Assembly (NCBI GenBank): GCA_030674155.1
Contig: CM060320.1
Coordinates: 17,332,435-17,357,434, forward strand
Direction of reading: 5' to 3'
Origin: Stramonita haemastoma
Taxonomy: Eukaryota > Mollusca > Gastropoda > Neogastropoda > Muricidae
Length of the DNA: 25,000 bases
Below the pieces are notes generated by a model, which saw nothing but the letters and a program-made list of their open reading frames with translations, was not told where the DNA came from and did no database searches. Made by a program: the position numbers and the translations under genes. Shown one piece after another: positions 1 to 9,353 of this stretch. Positions within the stretch are counted from its first letter, which is position 1, and each line of letters opens with the position of its first letter.

Positions 1-1538
1 CTGTGCCCATTCTAGATAACTGTTAACACTGTGACTGCTCATCACAAGTGTAGAACGAATGAATCGAATTGAAACAGAATTAGGCCAGCCAAACATGTAT
101 TCAATAAAGATTTTCAAGAACCTATTCACTGTTACACCTACAGCAATGAAAAAATTTAAGCAAACCGAAAAATGCCTTCTACTTTTGCGTTCTCTCGTAT
201 TAGGTAGAATGCGTACTGCCTGGTCTTCTGTGCTTGTAACTCTTCAGGCTGTCCTCCCATGGGCCTCAGCTGACATCTTCTGACTTCGGGGTAGCTCATT
301 AAAGAAATTCAAAGAGAAGATTTCAGGTTTGCCTGAAAAAAGGGTGAAGCAGAAAAGAAGTAAAAGAGAGGGGAAGTTCATACTGAAAGAGCCACTGGCA
401 TCCCCGTGGGTGGGGTGGTGGGGGTTAAAAGTATCAATAAACACACTTATGTAATCAAGCATTCATCCCCCTGTATTGAACTGCAACACTGACTGTGCTA
501 TGCTCTGCTTTCTGATACTTCAAAATAAAAGTGTTCATCACTCAGTGTTTCATGAACAAGTTCCTGCATTCAAGTCTTCAATTTTAACGTCTTTCCACTT
601 TAAGTGAAACCAGTTCCTGCATACAGGCTTACGGAGTAGGTGGTATATGAATGTCCAGTCTCTATAACCTAATGGATGATAAAAAAACAACAACAACATG
701 TTATGATGTATACATATGCTCCTCTATAACTGTGAATGAGCTGACAGTTTTGTGGTGTGTTTCAGGAAGTGACGGCAGGGCAGTGTGGAGATAGAGAGAG
801 AGCGAGCAGTGACCGACAGGGAAGAGTAGAGTGCCATCAGTGAAGGAAGGAAGGAAGGAAGGACGGACTCCAGACTGCCCTGACTCAGCCTGCCTGCCTG
901 CCTCTCCAGGCCTCCCTCCCTCCCTCACCTGCACTGCAGCCTTTCTCCACACAACGTGGGGAAGGGAAGGAAAACTGTTCACATTCTTCGCTTGGTTTAC
1001 TTACACCAATGTCTTCGGGTTTTTTGTCTCTTCTCTGTCAGAAACACCAGTTTAGCGCGACAATGTGCGTGAGATTCTTTCTATAAACAGTTAACCCCGT
1101 GACTTGGTCCCCTGTTTGTGGACATTGCCATCAGTCTGGCCCAAGGTAACTTCAGGGTAAGAGCCCTGGGGCCAGACACCTGACAGTTGTAACTGTGTGG
1201 GGGGTCAGTCAGCTGGTGAGGTGAGGTGAGGTGCAGGAGACTCAGTGGGGAAGCACCTTTGAAGTGGACAATCTCCAGACTGACTTTTCTCGTGAGTGGA
1301 CAATGACTTGTCAGTGGTGGCTTCTCTCTACAGTCTCCAAGAGTTGACCGTTGGTTATGATACTGTTCAAGCTCTCCAGCCTCTGACTATGTATGTGTGC
1401 ACGTGTTCCTCGTCCGGCCACTGTGGAGCTAGGACAGGAGTCACAACACATCGCCCAAGCCCTGACCAGCCGCGAAAGAAAGAGGAAAACATTACTTTTA
1501 TTCGATATGTGACAGTTTCCAGACATAGAGATAGCTTG
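1..1538. other. Unique non-coding sequence, no gene recognised
   Basis: Open frames here are short, lack recognisable domains and are read equally well on both strands. The stretch contains a small GGAA-type run (about 843-863), a CTGC/CCTC-rich run (about 889-923) and a short GGTGA run (about 1216-1233). Two splice-donor-like strings lie at about 1145 and 1157, but no coding exon ends there. I see no promoter or RNA gene that can be defended. Confidence 0.6.
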
Positions 1539-1541
1539 ACA

Positions 1542-1592
<51 letters not shown>
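1539..1592. repeat. (CT)n microsatellite
   Basis: An uninterrupted dinucleotide CT run of about 50 bases. The Ser/Leu or Arg/Glu repeat proteins that can be read through it are translation artefacts of the repeat. Confidence 0.95.
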
Positions 1593-1595
<3 letters not shown>

Positions 1596-3198
1596 CAGTT
1601 TTTGATTGCTACTTTTGTAATTGCAGATTACTGAGTAGTCATCAGAAAAAAACAAGACAAAAATGACAACAGCAAAAACAAGAACAATATCAACAAAATC
1701 AAAAAAAAGCCAACAGGCAAAAAGCATTTCCAGTCAAATGATATTCAAACCTATCACAAGCTCTCTTTTAAAACACAAATGATGTGGCATCTAAATGGCT
1801 ATATATATTATGTAGAACTCTCAGTAACTGGATGATAAAAAAAAAGTCACGATGTGTAAGGCTGGATTCTAGCCTTTGTTTTTCAAGGTTAAAATCTCTG
1901 AATGTTCTTCTACTTCTCAGTCGTTGGATTACAGTTACGTGTGTACTTTATTGCAAATTTGTCTCTTGGCTTTTGTCCTACCGTCAGCTGTGTTGCCAAC
2001 AATGTGCATGGTCACATGACAGTCATGTGGCTTGGGTGCCGCACTGAAGTAATGGCTGTATTGCCTGTTGTGCTCGTCTATCGCTGTTAACAGCCAGCTG
2101 TCATGGCAATACCGACCATTGACACGGCTCTGTCTGCCTCGCCGTTCCCTTTTCTTTTCACTTGCTGATTTGACTTAATGCGTTGGAGATGTGTTGCTTT
2201 TCTTGAGCAGCTGTTGGCTTCTTGTTGCTCTGTTGTCACTATGTATAGATGTACTTTAAAAAAGAAAGGATGGCTTGAAATGAAATGTGATAGACTACGG
2301 AATAAAAAGCAATAAGCTTAATGCCAGATATCTACTGCGTAGGTTTCAGTTAAAATGGCACCCCACGTTCCTAAGCTCCACAGCAAATGGCTGCTGACAG
2401 CCGTTCTTTCTGTATGACAGGTGGCGTTGTGCTTTGCCTTTCTTAGTGTTGTCACAATGCAATCAGAACACATCAGCCTTGTCATAAATCAGGATGAACG
2501 AAAATAAAAACCAGACGGGTATAGATGGTTACATCGTTCATGAGACAATTTCAGACAAAGGAATGGTGGTCAAACCGTTCAGGAGGCGATAAAACACAGG
2601 ATTAGTGGCCCTTTGAGGAGGCAGTGCAGGACACATACATGTTAGATCTTTCATGGCACATTAATTATCACATGCAGATTACCAGACCCCTTTCTGATAT
2701 TTCTATTGATGAAGAAAATATCCGGCTGATTCTTTTTTATCCTGATGCCAACCGCCCCCCTAAAGCAAAAGCCGCCCCCCCCCCCCCCTCTCCATTTCCG
2801 CACACATGGCTCTATCTATCCATCCCAGTGCGTTCGTTGTTACAGGACAGTGTCTGTGATAGATAGATAGAGAGAATAAATGGATGATGCCCGATGTTGT
2901 GACTCCTGTCGCCCAGCCCCATGGGCAAGGCCAGGCAGGCTGAACTGTGCTGTCGCCCTGCCCTCAGACCGTGGACTGACTGTATACATGTGGCCCTTCT
3001 CCTCCTGCTACCTGGCCTGAAGCAGGACCAGTAACACTGTCACTGTCAGCGGCTCTCTGTCAGCTGCTTCATGATAGAAATTAATGCTCAGTGTCTGACA
3101 CCAACTACTTACCTGTTCTCTTGTCTGTGTATGGTGGACAAGGAGACTTTTTCGTGTTACGTTTATAGATCGATTACCTTTTTTCCTGTTGCTAATCT
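1593..3198. other. Unique non-coding sequence with a 14-base poly-C tract
   Basis: No recognisable coding sequence. A run of 14 C lies at 2775-2788 and a short (GATA)n run at about 2858-2872. A perfect 12-bp palindrome, GCTGTTAACAGC, lies at about 2084-2095, flanked by an 8-bp inverted repeat (GTATTGCC / GGCAATAC). These are too small to assign a function. Confidence 0.55.
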
Positions 3199-3473
3199 TT
3201 TCTCTGTCTCTGTCTCTGTCTATGTCTCTCTCTCTCTTCTCTCATTCTGTCTCTGTCTCTCCCCCCCTCTCTCTCCCCCTCCCCCTCTCTCTCTTCTCTC
3301 ACTATGTCTCTGTCTCTCTCTCTGTCTCTCTCTCTCTTCTCTCATTCTGTCTCTGTCTCTCCCCCCCCCCCCCCTCTCTCTCCCTTCTCTCTGTCTCGTC
3401 TCTGTCTGTCTGTCTCTTCTCCCTCCCTCTCCCCTCCCACCTCCCACCCTCTCCCTCCTCTCTCCTCTCTCCC

Positions 3474-3537
<64 letters not shown>

Positions 3538-3564
3538 CTCTCTTTCGCTCTCTCTCTCTCTCTG
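3199..3564. repeat. Compound polypyrimidine tract, (CT)n/(CTGT)n/C-runs
   Basis: About 365 bases almost entirely C and T on the plus strand, with only scattered G and rare A. It contains CTCTGT motifs, C-runs and a pure CT block in its last ~85 bases. The strand asymmetry makes it a good candidate for triplex (H-DNA) formation. The long overlapping open frames here are low-complexity artefacts. Confidence 0.95.
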
Positions 3565-3873
3565 TGCTAAGTTTCTTCCACCATCCACTACTACTACTAC
3601 TAATCTGAGTTGGTTTTTCTGCTCGATGGAAATGTTTTGTTGAAAAGCTGTTTTTGTTGATGAAAATGTCAATGGAATCATTGGTGGTAAAATCGATGTA
3701 AGTGTGTGTGTTTTTTTCTCTCTCTCCCTTTCTGGCTTGGTGGAATTGTGTAAAAGCTATGTCCTCAGCTCTTCCCCCCCCCCCCCATCTTGGTTTGATT
3801 TTTCTGCCACACTATTATTTATTTATTCCCTATCACTTGTCATCCATCCTTGCCGGTTTGATATTTTTTGTGT
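3565..3873. other. Spacer between CT and AT arrays
   Basis: Unique sequence with a short CTA trinucleotide run (about 3588-3602) and a run of 13 C at 3774-3786. No gene is supported. Confidence 0.5.
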
Positions 3874-3884
3874 TATATATATAT

Positions 3885-3973
<89 letters not shown>

Positions 3974-4042
3974 ATATATATAATATATATGTATATATAA
4001 TATATACATATATATATACATATATAATACATATACATATAT
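3874..4042. repeat. (AT)n microsatellite with imperfect edges
   Basis: About 170 bases of alternating A and T. The centre is almost pure; the right third is diluted by TATG, TATAC and AATA variants. Such arrays are self-complementary and can extrude cruciforms. The Tyr/Ile repeat frames on both strands are artefacts. Confidence 0.95.
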
Positions 4043-4555
4043 GGTGTGGCGACACTGTTACCATCTGATTCATGTGATATGTTGTTCAAATGTGTTAGTT
4101 TTGAAATGATGTAGTCCAGTGGTAGATGTTTGTGAAATGGGTGAACTTTTTGAGTTTTGTCCCCCCATCCCCAACCCTGTATGCTACTAATGTATAATAT
4201 GTACATGGTGTATATGTATATTTTGAACACTAATATGCTGGTCAAGAATGACAACTGTATGTTACAAAGAGAAATGTGGCTTCATATTAAACTGATTCAA
4301 CTGCAAGCTAAAGGGAAATGGGTCCAGCAAATGCATCAATCCTCTGTGGCATAATTTAACATTTTCCTTTAATCATCTGGATCCATTTAAATTGTGTCAA
4401 ATGAGTACTTTGTTCCTTGTCAAAAGCGATTTTTTTTTTTGCTTTTTTTGTTCTGTTTTTTCCAAACACTTTGTGTGTGTATGAAAACAAAGAAACGGAT
4501 CAGCACTAGCCTAAGACAGCTATGTATAATGCTTTGTTGACTGGCGGTGATGTCA
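4043..4555. other. Unique non-coding sequence
   Basis: AT-rich, no recognisable coding potential and no repeats beyond short poly-T runs near 4431-4460. Confidence 0.5.
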
Positions 4556-4618
4556 CCCCCCCCCCCCCCCCCCGACCTACCCCCCACCCCCCACCCCCAT
4601 CCTTCCACTCCACCTCCT
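4556..4618 (-). repeat. C-rich tract: 18-base poly-C followed by C-run cluster
   Basis: The plus strand shows 18 consecutive C (4556-4573) and then repeated C-runs of 5-6 separated by one to a few bases. The minus strand therefore carries many G-runs with short loops and fits the G-quadruplex pattern. The plus strand fits an i-motif pattern. Confidence 0.85.
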
Positions 4619-5062
4619 CCCCCGAAATAAACTGGAATTATTTTTACAAATCAGCTGCTTAAAAATAACTGTACCTAAGGAAAACAAATCTGACATCATA
4701 GTCGTGTTTAGTCTGCTGAAGCGCTCTGTCGACCCAACAGATGTCTGTCTGATCCTGTCCAGCAGTGTCCGTAATGTGTATTCACAGTACAACAAACCCT
4801 GAGAGTATTAACGAAAGTCCTGCAGAGTCTGTAATGGTCATGCTGAGAGGCTGCTGACGCCATCTTGCTGTCTTTCCATCTGATGGAATGGAGGATTCAA
4901 TTGAAACTGTTACTACCACTGGAAGATGGGAGACTGCCTGTCTTTTGTTGCTGTCCACAGTCCTCTTGGTTCTTAGGGCTAACTGGCTATCACTGTGGTT
5001 ATTTGCTGTTACTGTTGTGATCGATAACTTCCCGGGTTTCAAATAGTTGTCGAAAACGTACT
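4619..5062. other. Unique sequence, no gene recognised
   Basis: A 97-codon minus-strand frame (4782-5075) and a 72-codon neighbour lie here. Neither shows a domain, signal peptide or family motif that I recognise, and the first runs into the retroposed segment on its right. I treat both as chance frames. Confidence 0.45.
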
Positions 5063-5323
5063 GGTTGATCATCAAGTTTTTTTTAATGTTTTTTTTAATT
5101 TTTCAAATAATGTACACAGACCAGTATAATTGAAGCATCAATCTACAAATGATTCATATCAAAGTTTATAAAGAAAAAAATTAAAAGGGATAAATTACAA
5201 ACTGATAACCAACCTACTAGCATATGTCTTAGATACCGTATGAACTCAAATGGTCATATATACATATACACCCATGTACATGCATGCATACAAACATCAA
5301 TACCCAGGTTGATCATCAAGTTT
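5063..5323 (-). mobile_element. Short retroposed segment with 17-bp target-site duplication
   Basis: The string GGTTGATCATCAAGTTT occurs exactly at 5063-5079 and again at 5307-5323. The 227 bases between them begin on the plus strand with a T-rich stretch, that is, an A-rich tail on the minus strand directly next to one duplication. This is the arrangement expected of target-primed reverse transcription: duplication, body, A-rich tail, duplication, all read on the minus strand. The body is AT-rich and has no recognised motif. It could be a 5'-truncated LINE 3'UTR, a SINE or a retroposed transcript end. I see no AATAAA signal upstream of the tail. The duplication is directly visible; the mechanism is inferred. 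Confidence 0.65.
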
Positions 5324-5550
5324 CTTGAATCCATTATTATGCTAAAAATGCTCTACAAAAAGAACAGGAAAAAAGAGACAAGCTACCTGAATGAACACAG
5401 GTTCCAGATGGAGTTAGCGCCTGGAAGGAATGCACCTGACATACTTAGGGTCAGCTGTCCTTGCCGTTCGCTAACGGCCATAACCAAAACAGGTATTTTA
5501 CACATATTGTTAGCATTATAATTCATTTGTTCATTTAATTTGTTATTACT
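5324..5550. other. Unique sequence
   Basis: No recognised gene or repeat. A short plus-strand frame overlaps it without family resemblance. Confidence 0.4.
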
Positions 5551-5650
5551 ATCATCACCATCATCATTTTTATAATGATGATGATGATGATGATGATGAT
5601 GATCATGATCATGATGATGATGATGATGATGATCATCATTATTATTATGA
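5551..5650. repeat. Self-complementary (CAT)n/(ATG)n trinucleotide array
   Basis: A short run of ATC/CAT triplets at 5551-5567 is followed, after a few T/A bases, by a longer run of ATG triplets (about 5575-5635) interrupted by ATGATC steps. CAT and ATG runs are reverse complements, so the block can fold on itself. The poly-Met and poly-Ile frames are artefacts. Confidence 0.9.
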
Positions 5651-5832
5651 TCATTAACGTCGTCATCATCATGATCATCATAGTTGTTGTTGTTCTTCTA
5701 GTTGTTGTTTTAGCAGCGTCACTGAAAAGGAGCTCATCATTTTCATCATGCATTATTTTTAAGTCTGTCGTCTTCATGTGTAGGTCAGTGGGTTTTTTTT
5801 TTATGTTGCCTGTACTGGTGTTAGTGTTGGTT

Positions 5833-5873
5833 GGGTGGGGATGTGGGCAGGGGAGGCGGGGGGGGGGGGGGGG
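5833..5873 (+). repeat. G-run cluster including 16-base poly-G
   Basis: Four G-runs of 3-4 bases with short loops are followed by 16 consecutive G. This satisfies the usual G3+N1-7 G-quadruplex pattern on the plus strand. Confidence 0.85.
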
Positions 5874-5954
5874 AAGCGCTGCCTCCACAGCTACCTACCT
5901 GTAGGGAGAGGGGGCATGGCAGCGTTAGTCAGTGGCAAAGAGACCGACCTACCT

Positions 5955-5995
5955 GTGTGTGTGTGTGTATGTATGTAGTCAGCCCCTGCTGTCTC

Positions 5996-6039
<44 letters not shown>

Positions 6040-6040
6040 C
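5955..6040. repeat. Short (GT)n and (CTGT)n tetranucleotide repeats
   Basis: A short GT/GTAT run near 5956-5976 is followed by about eleven CTGT units (5992-6038) with one TTGT variant. Confidence 0.85.
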
Positions 6041-6085
6041 ACTTCAGCAACTAGCCGACCTTCTTGCTTGTTGGAGGAATAGCTA

Positions 6086-6139
6086 AACACACACACACAC
6101 GCGCGCGCGCACGCACGCACGCACACACACACACACATA
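6086..6139. repeat. (CA)n-(CG)n-(CACG)n-(CA)n alternating purine-pyrimidine tract
   Basis: CA dinucleotides flank a core of CG dinucleotides and CACG units. The whole stretch strictly alternates purine and pyrimidine, which is the classical Z-DNA-prone pattern. Confidence 0.9.
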
Positions 6140-6275
6140 TCAAATCACTTTAAATCAAATCATGTTTTTCTATACCCCCGCCGACAACAGAGACCATATC
6201 ATGGCTGTCACCTCGTAAAAAATTAAATCAGATTACACACATACGCAAAGACGCGCGAGCGAGCTGGTATGCATT

Positions 6276-6306
6276 TGCGCGCGCGCGCACGCACGAACAC
6301 ACATAG

Positions 6307-6386
<80 letters not shown>
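6276..6386. repeat. (CG)n followed by (CA)n microsatellite
   Basis: A CG run with CACG units (about 6276-6296) leads into a nearly pure CA array (about 6309-6386) broken once by an extra A. Confidence 0.9.
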
Positions 6387-6387
<1 letters not shown>

Positions 6388-6994
6388 TCACAACTTTTTT
6401 CCCCCGTAGTCACTTTAAAAACTGATGTTACAGAATTTTACTCTCTTGATATGCCGGTTACAAACAAAAACACAAATCATTGTTTTTAGAAAATATTAAC
6501 TTCATCTACATATCTATCATTAGCACTGAGCGTGTCAACAACTGTATCCACATATTGGTCACGAAATAAGTTTTTTTTGTGAAAATATTTGTATGTATCA
6601 TAATATAACATTTCAATGTGTTATATATATACAATATGGCTCCGTTCTAAATGTAAAGAGCATATTATTAAGAAAGCTGGGCAATGTTATAGAGAGCACT
6701 TTATGTTGTTGTCATAATGATATTGATCTTTTGAAGTTAGTCGTCAAAGGATAACATTGCTACTGCTCATTACTGAGTAGATCCGACATGTCTGTGTCCA
6801 TGATGAATTGTGGTCAGGGGTCACGGTGTGTGACAGTGGGTATGGCCAGGACAGACCCCTTCCAAACCATAGCAACCAGAGTTCGTTCCTCTCTGGCCAT
6901 TATTTATTCAAACAGGAAATAAACACTCTATGTCAATCAATCCAGGAGCTAAAATGTCGTTGTCTCATTTCCTGTGAAAATGTTCGTATGGACT
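6387..6994. other. Unique AT-rich sequence, no gene recognised
   Basis: No frame with recognisable content. The left part is AT-rich with a short TATATA string near 6623; the right part is more balanced. Confidence 0.5.
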
Positions 6995-7068
6995 GGGAGC
7001 GAAGGGGAAGGGGGACGGGACGGGATGGGGGGGGGGAGGACAGGGAGTGGGGGTGGGGTGTGGGGTGT
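6995..7068 (+). repeat. G-rich tract with many G-runs
   Basis: Eight or so runs of three or more G, including one run of nine, are separated by one to seven bases on the plus strand. This strongly fits a G-quadruplex pattern. The tract is imperfect rather than a clean tandem repeat. Confidence 0.8.
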
Positions 7069-7161
7069 GCATTATAGTACAGGCTTTAATGAACAGCAGT
7101 GAACAGTAATGTCATGAACAACAAGCCTAGCTTGCATAGGTGTACTACTGTCAGAGATATC

Positions 7162-7162
<1 letters not shown>

Positions 7163-7244
<82 letters not shown>

Positions 7245-7332
7245 CACATACACACTCACTCACACACACACTTGTACACATACACACTCACTCACTCACA
7301 CACACACTCACACACACACTCACACACACACA

Positions 7333-7418
<86 letters not shown>
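7163..7418. repeat. (CA)n microsatellite with CACTCA and CATGTA interruptions
   Basis: About 255 bases of CA dinucleotides. The central part carries two similar blocks built from ACTTGTACACAT-like and CACTCA variants. This suggests segmental duplication inside the array. Confidence 0.95.
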
Positions 7419-7421
<3 letters not shown>

Positions 7422-7445
7422 GTACAGACAGAGAGAGAGAGGCGA

Positions 7446-7500
7446 GGCAAGGCAAGGCAAGGCAAGGCAAGGCAAGGCAAGGCAAGGCAAGGCAAGGCAA
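7446..7500 (-). repeat. (GGCAA)11 pentanucleotide array, likely LINE tail
   Basis: Eleven perfect GGCAA units. They directly abut the 3' end of the retroposon module at 7501-7559, which reads on the minus strand, so on that strand the array is (TTGCC)n immediately downstream of the element end. That position is typical of the simple-repeat tail of a non-LTR element. A short GA run precedes it at about 7430-7441. Confidence 0.85.
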
Positions 7501-7559
7501 AGTCTTTTATTCGAGGATAATAGATAAGCACTCGTGTGCTTTTTTACATCCAGTCCCCG
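7501..7559 (-). mobile_element. LINE/SINE 3'-end module, copy 1
   Basis: This segment matches the segments at 18665-18760 and 20337-20430 over roughly 48 bases, from CGGGGACTGGATGT to TTATCCTCG (minus-strand reading), followed by an AATAAA-type string. It contains a perfect stem AAGCAC / GTGCTT with a four-base loop. In copy 3 the module lies in the presumed 3'UTR behind a LINE coding tail, so it is best read as a 3'-terminal structure used in retrotransposition. Similarity to the other copies ends abruptly at about 7560. This copy is therefore either strongly 5'-truncated or belongs to another element sharing the tail. Confidence 0.65.
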
Positions 7560-7873
7560 CCCTTTTCAGGGATACATCAAATTGAAAATATACTAAACAA
7601 TAAGACTTTACGCAGTACCAAACAACACACAAGAATAAAGGACACTATATATGATAAGGTAATAAAATGCACTCTTTCAGAAGACAAAAATCAGAAGTCA
7701 CAATAAAAAAATTTTGATTATGGAAAAAAAGAAAAGCGTTAGTAGATAAGGAGCAAACAAGAGAACAAAATGAATTAGACAACCGAAAACATCAATCCAC
7801 CACTATCTATCAAAAATTGTACATGTAATATAAATCATACATTTGGATAGAAGGGGAATTTTTTTTTTAAACT
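7560..7873. other. AT-rich sequence next to the 3'-end module
   Basis: A-rich, with no open frame of note. It may be diverged 5' sequence of copy 1, but I cannot align it convincingly with copies 2 or 3. Confidence 0.35.

Positions 7874-7947
<74 letters not shown>
7874..7947. repeat. (GA)n microsatellite
   Basis: About 74 bases of GA with a single GG interruption. Confidence 0.95.
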
Positions 7948-7950
<3 letters not shown>

Positions 7951-8215
7951 AATTCGTCAACTCCGTTTCATGTCGTGTCTTGAAGCTCATGATGAATTTG
8001 TCGAACCAACTTGTTTTCTGAAAAGGTCATTTCTGTTGACTCCTTTCTTTTTCCCAGTCACTGATTTCCTCAGATGGCATTTTCGTGTTAAACTAATGTT
8101 TTATGTTCCTGAAATAGAACATGTGCTCCGGAAATAGAAAAAAAAAACACTACATTTAATTGCAATTCAAGAATATTAATAGCTGGATAGATGATGGGGG
8201 GATGTGGGGATGGGT
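7948..8215. other. Unique sequence
   Basis: No gene or recognised repeat. Confidence 0.4.
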
Positions 8216-8460
8216 GGGTGTGCGGAATGGCCTCATGGTCAGTGTTATACCGGTAATCTGTCTGGCAGTACTAAAAGCTGTGGGCTGGACTCTGCAGCAT
8301 ATGCAGAGACCTCTTCGGAAAGGATTATCTCAGGAGGTTGGTGTCGGCACCTACTCCACTTTCCCCTACGTCCATGGAATGAGATACCGGGTGCCAACGT
8401 AGGGAGCACATCTTGCGCACACGTGAAAAGCCCATCTGCGTTATGAGTTTGGCAATTTCA
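8216..8460 (+). mobile_element. Possible tRNA-related SINE head and body (weak)
   Basis: A string TGGCCTCATGGTCAG (about 8227-8241) resembles a pol III A box. About 45 bases downstream, GCTGGACTC (about 8284-8292) matches the B-box core at seven of nine positions. The following segment contains a GC-rich inverted repeat (GTTGG..GGCACC around 8336-8352 with GGTGCCAAC near 8390-8398). There is no second copy in the window and no clear tail, so this remains a suggestion. The 80-codon frames across it have no recognised content. Confidence 0.3.
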
Positions 8461-8609
8461 TGCACTGAAACTGCTACTGGTGGGATGTGAAACGATAGGT
8501 TGTGTTTGAGATTGATTTTAAAAATGGTAAGGGAGTTTGGCATATCTCTTGTTATGATCTTTTCAGTACGATCTTCAGTGTGATTCAGATTGGCAGTGAG
8601 TGATAGATG

Positions 8610-8853
8610 GGTAGATAGACAGACAGACATAGAAACAGACAGACAAACAGAGAGATAAAACAGACAGACAGACAGACAGACAGACAGGCAGGCAGGCAGG
8701 CAGGACAGGTAGGATAGATGATAGATAGATAGATAGATAGAATATGATAGAGATAGATAGATAGATATAGATAGATTAGATAGATAGATAGATAGATAGG
8801 CAGGGCAGGCAGAGGATGTAGATAGACAGTAGACAGGCAGACAGACAGGTTTG

Positions 8854-8925
<72 letters not shown>

Positions 8926-8936
8926 GAGTAGATAGA

Positions 8937-8970
<34 letters not shown>
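8610..8970. repeat. Compound (TAGA)n/(CAGA)n/(CAGG)n tetranucleotide array
   Basis: About 360 bases of interleaved tetranucleotide blocks. CAGA blocks lie at both ends, a CAGG block near 8684-8704, and the longest pure TAGA block at about 8856-8924. The CAGA and TAGA blocks differ by one transition and alternate several times. The 259-codon minus-strand frame spanning it is a repeat artefact. Confidence 0.95.
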
Positions 8971-8971
<1 letters not shown>

Positions 8972-9186
8972 GGATCACCCAGTTCTGTATACCATGCTGT
9001 GGTTGTTCTGCCTCCTCAATACACACTTTAGCATGCTGCCTGCATCCAGCAGTCTCACTGAACAGCACTGACACCATTGTTTCCTGTCGGGGTCCTCTGT
9101 GCACTAGTGACCCATGAACTGTCTGTCACTGTCAGAGTGGGGACCTTCTATTCACCCAAGAACTGCTGGTCTATGTCAGTACTGCG
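8971..9186. other. Unique sequence
   Basis: No gene recognised. It is enriched in CACTG/CAGTG words. Confidence 0.4.
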
Positions 9187-9283
9187 GGAGTCAGTCAGTA
9201 GACAGTCAGTCAGTCGGTCAGTTAGTCAGTCAGACAGTCAGTCAGTCGGTCAGTTAGTCAGTCAGACAGTCAGTCATCGTAGT
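9187..9283. repeat. (GTCA)n array with a 32-bp higher-order unit
   Basis: GTCA tetranucleotides with GGTCA and TTAGTCA variants. A 32-bp unit carrying the same variants in the same order occurs at 9203-9234 and again at 9235-9266, so a block was duplicated after the variants arose. Confidence 0.85.
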
Positions 9284-9353
9284 AGTCAGTCGGCCTCACA
9301 TGCTTGTTCTGTCAGCTGATCACATTATCGACCTGCCCCTTCTCCACTTTCAG

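Noticed and set aside
3071..3681. Long overlapping frames on both strands (up to 190 codons)
   Set aside because: They translate a CT-rich simple repeat into Ser/Leu or Arg/Glu strings. All frames are open because the repeat lacks stop codons.
4782..5075. 97-codon minus-strand frame as an exon
   Set aside because: No recognised motif, and its start lies inside the target-site duplication of the retroposed segment.
7099..7531. Frames of 126-142 codons rich in His/Thr or Cys/Val
   Set aside because: Artefacts of CA and GGCAA arrays.
8325..9104. 259-codon minus-strand frame, the longest in the window
   Set aside because: Most of it is TAGA/CAGA repeat read as Ser-Ile-Tyr-Leu or Val-Cys-Leu; the flanks show no domain.
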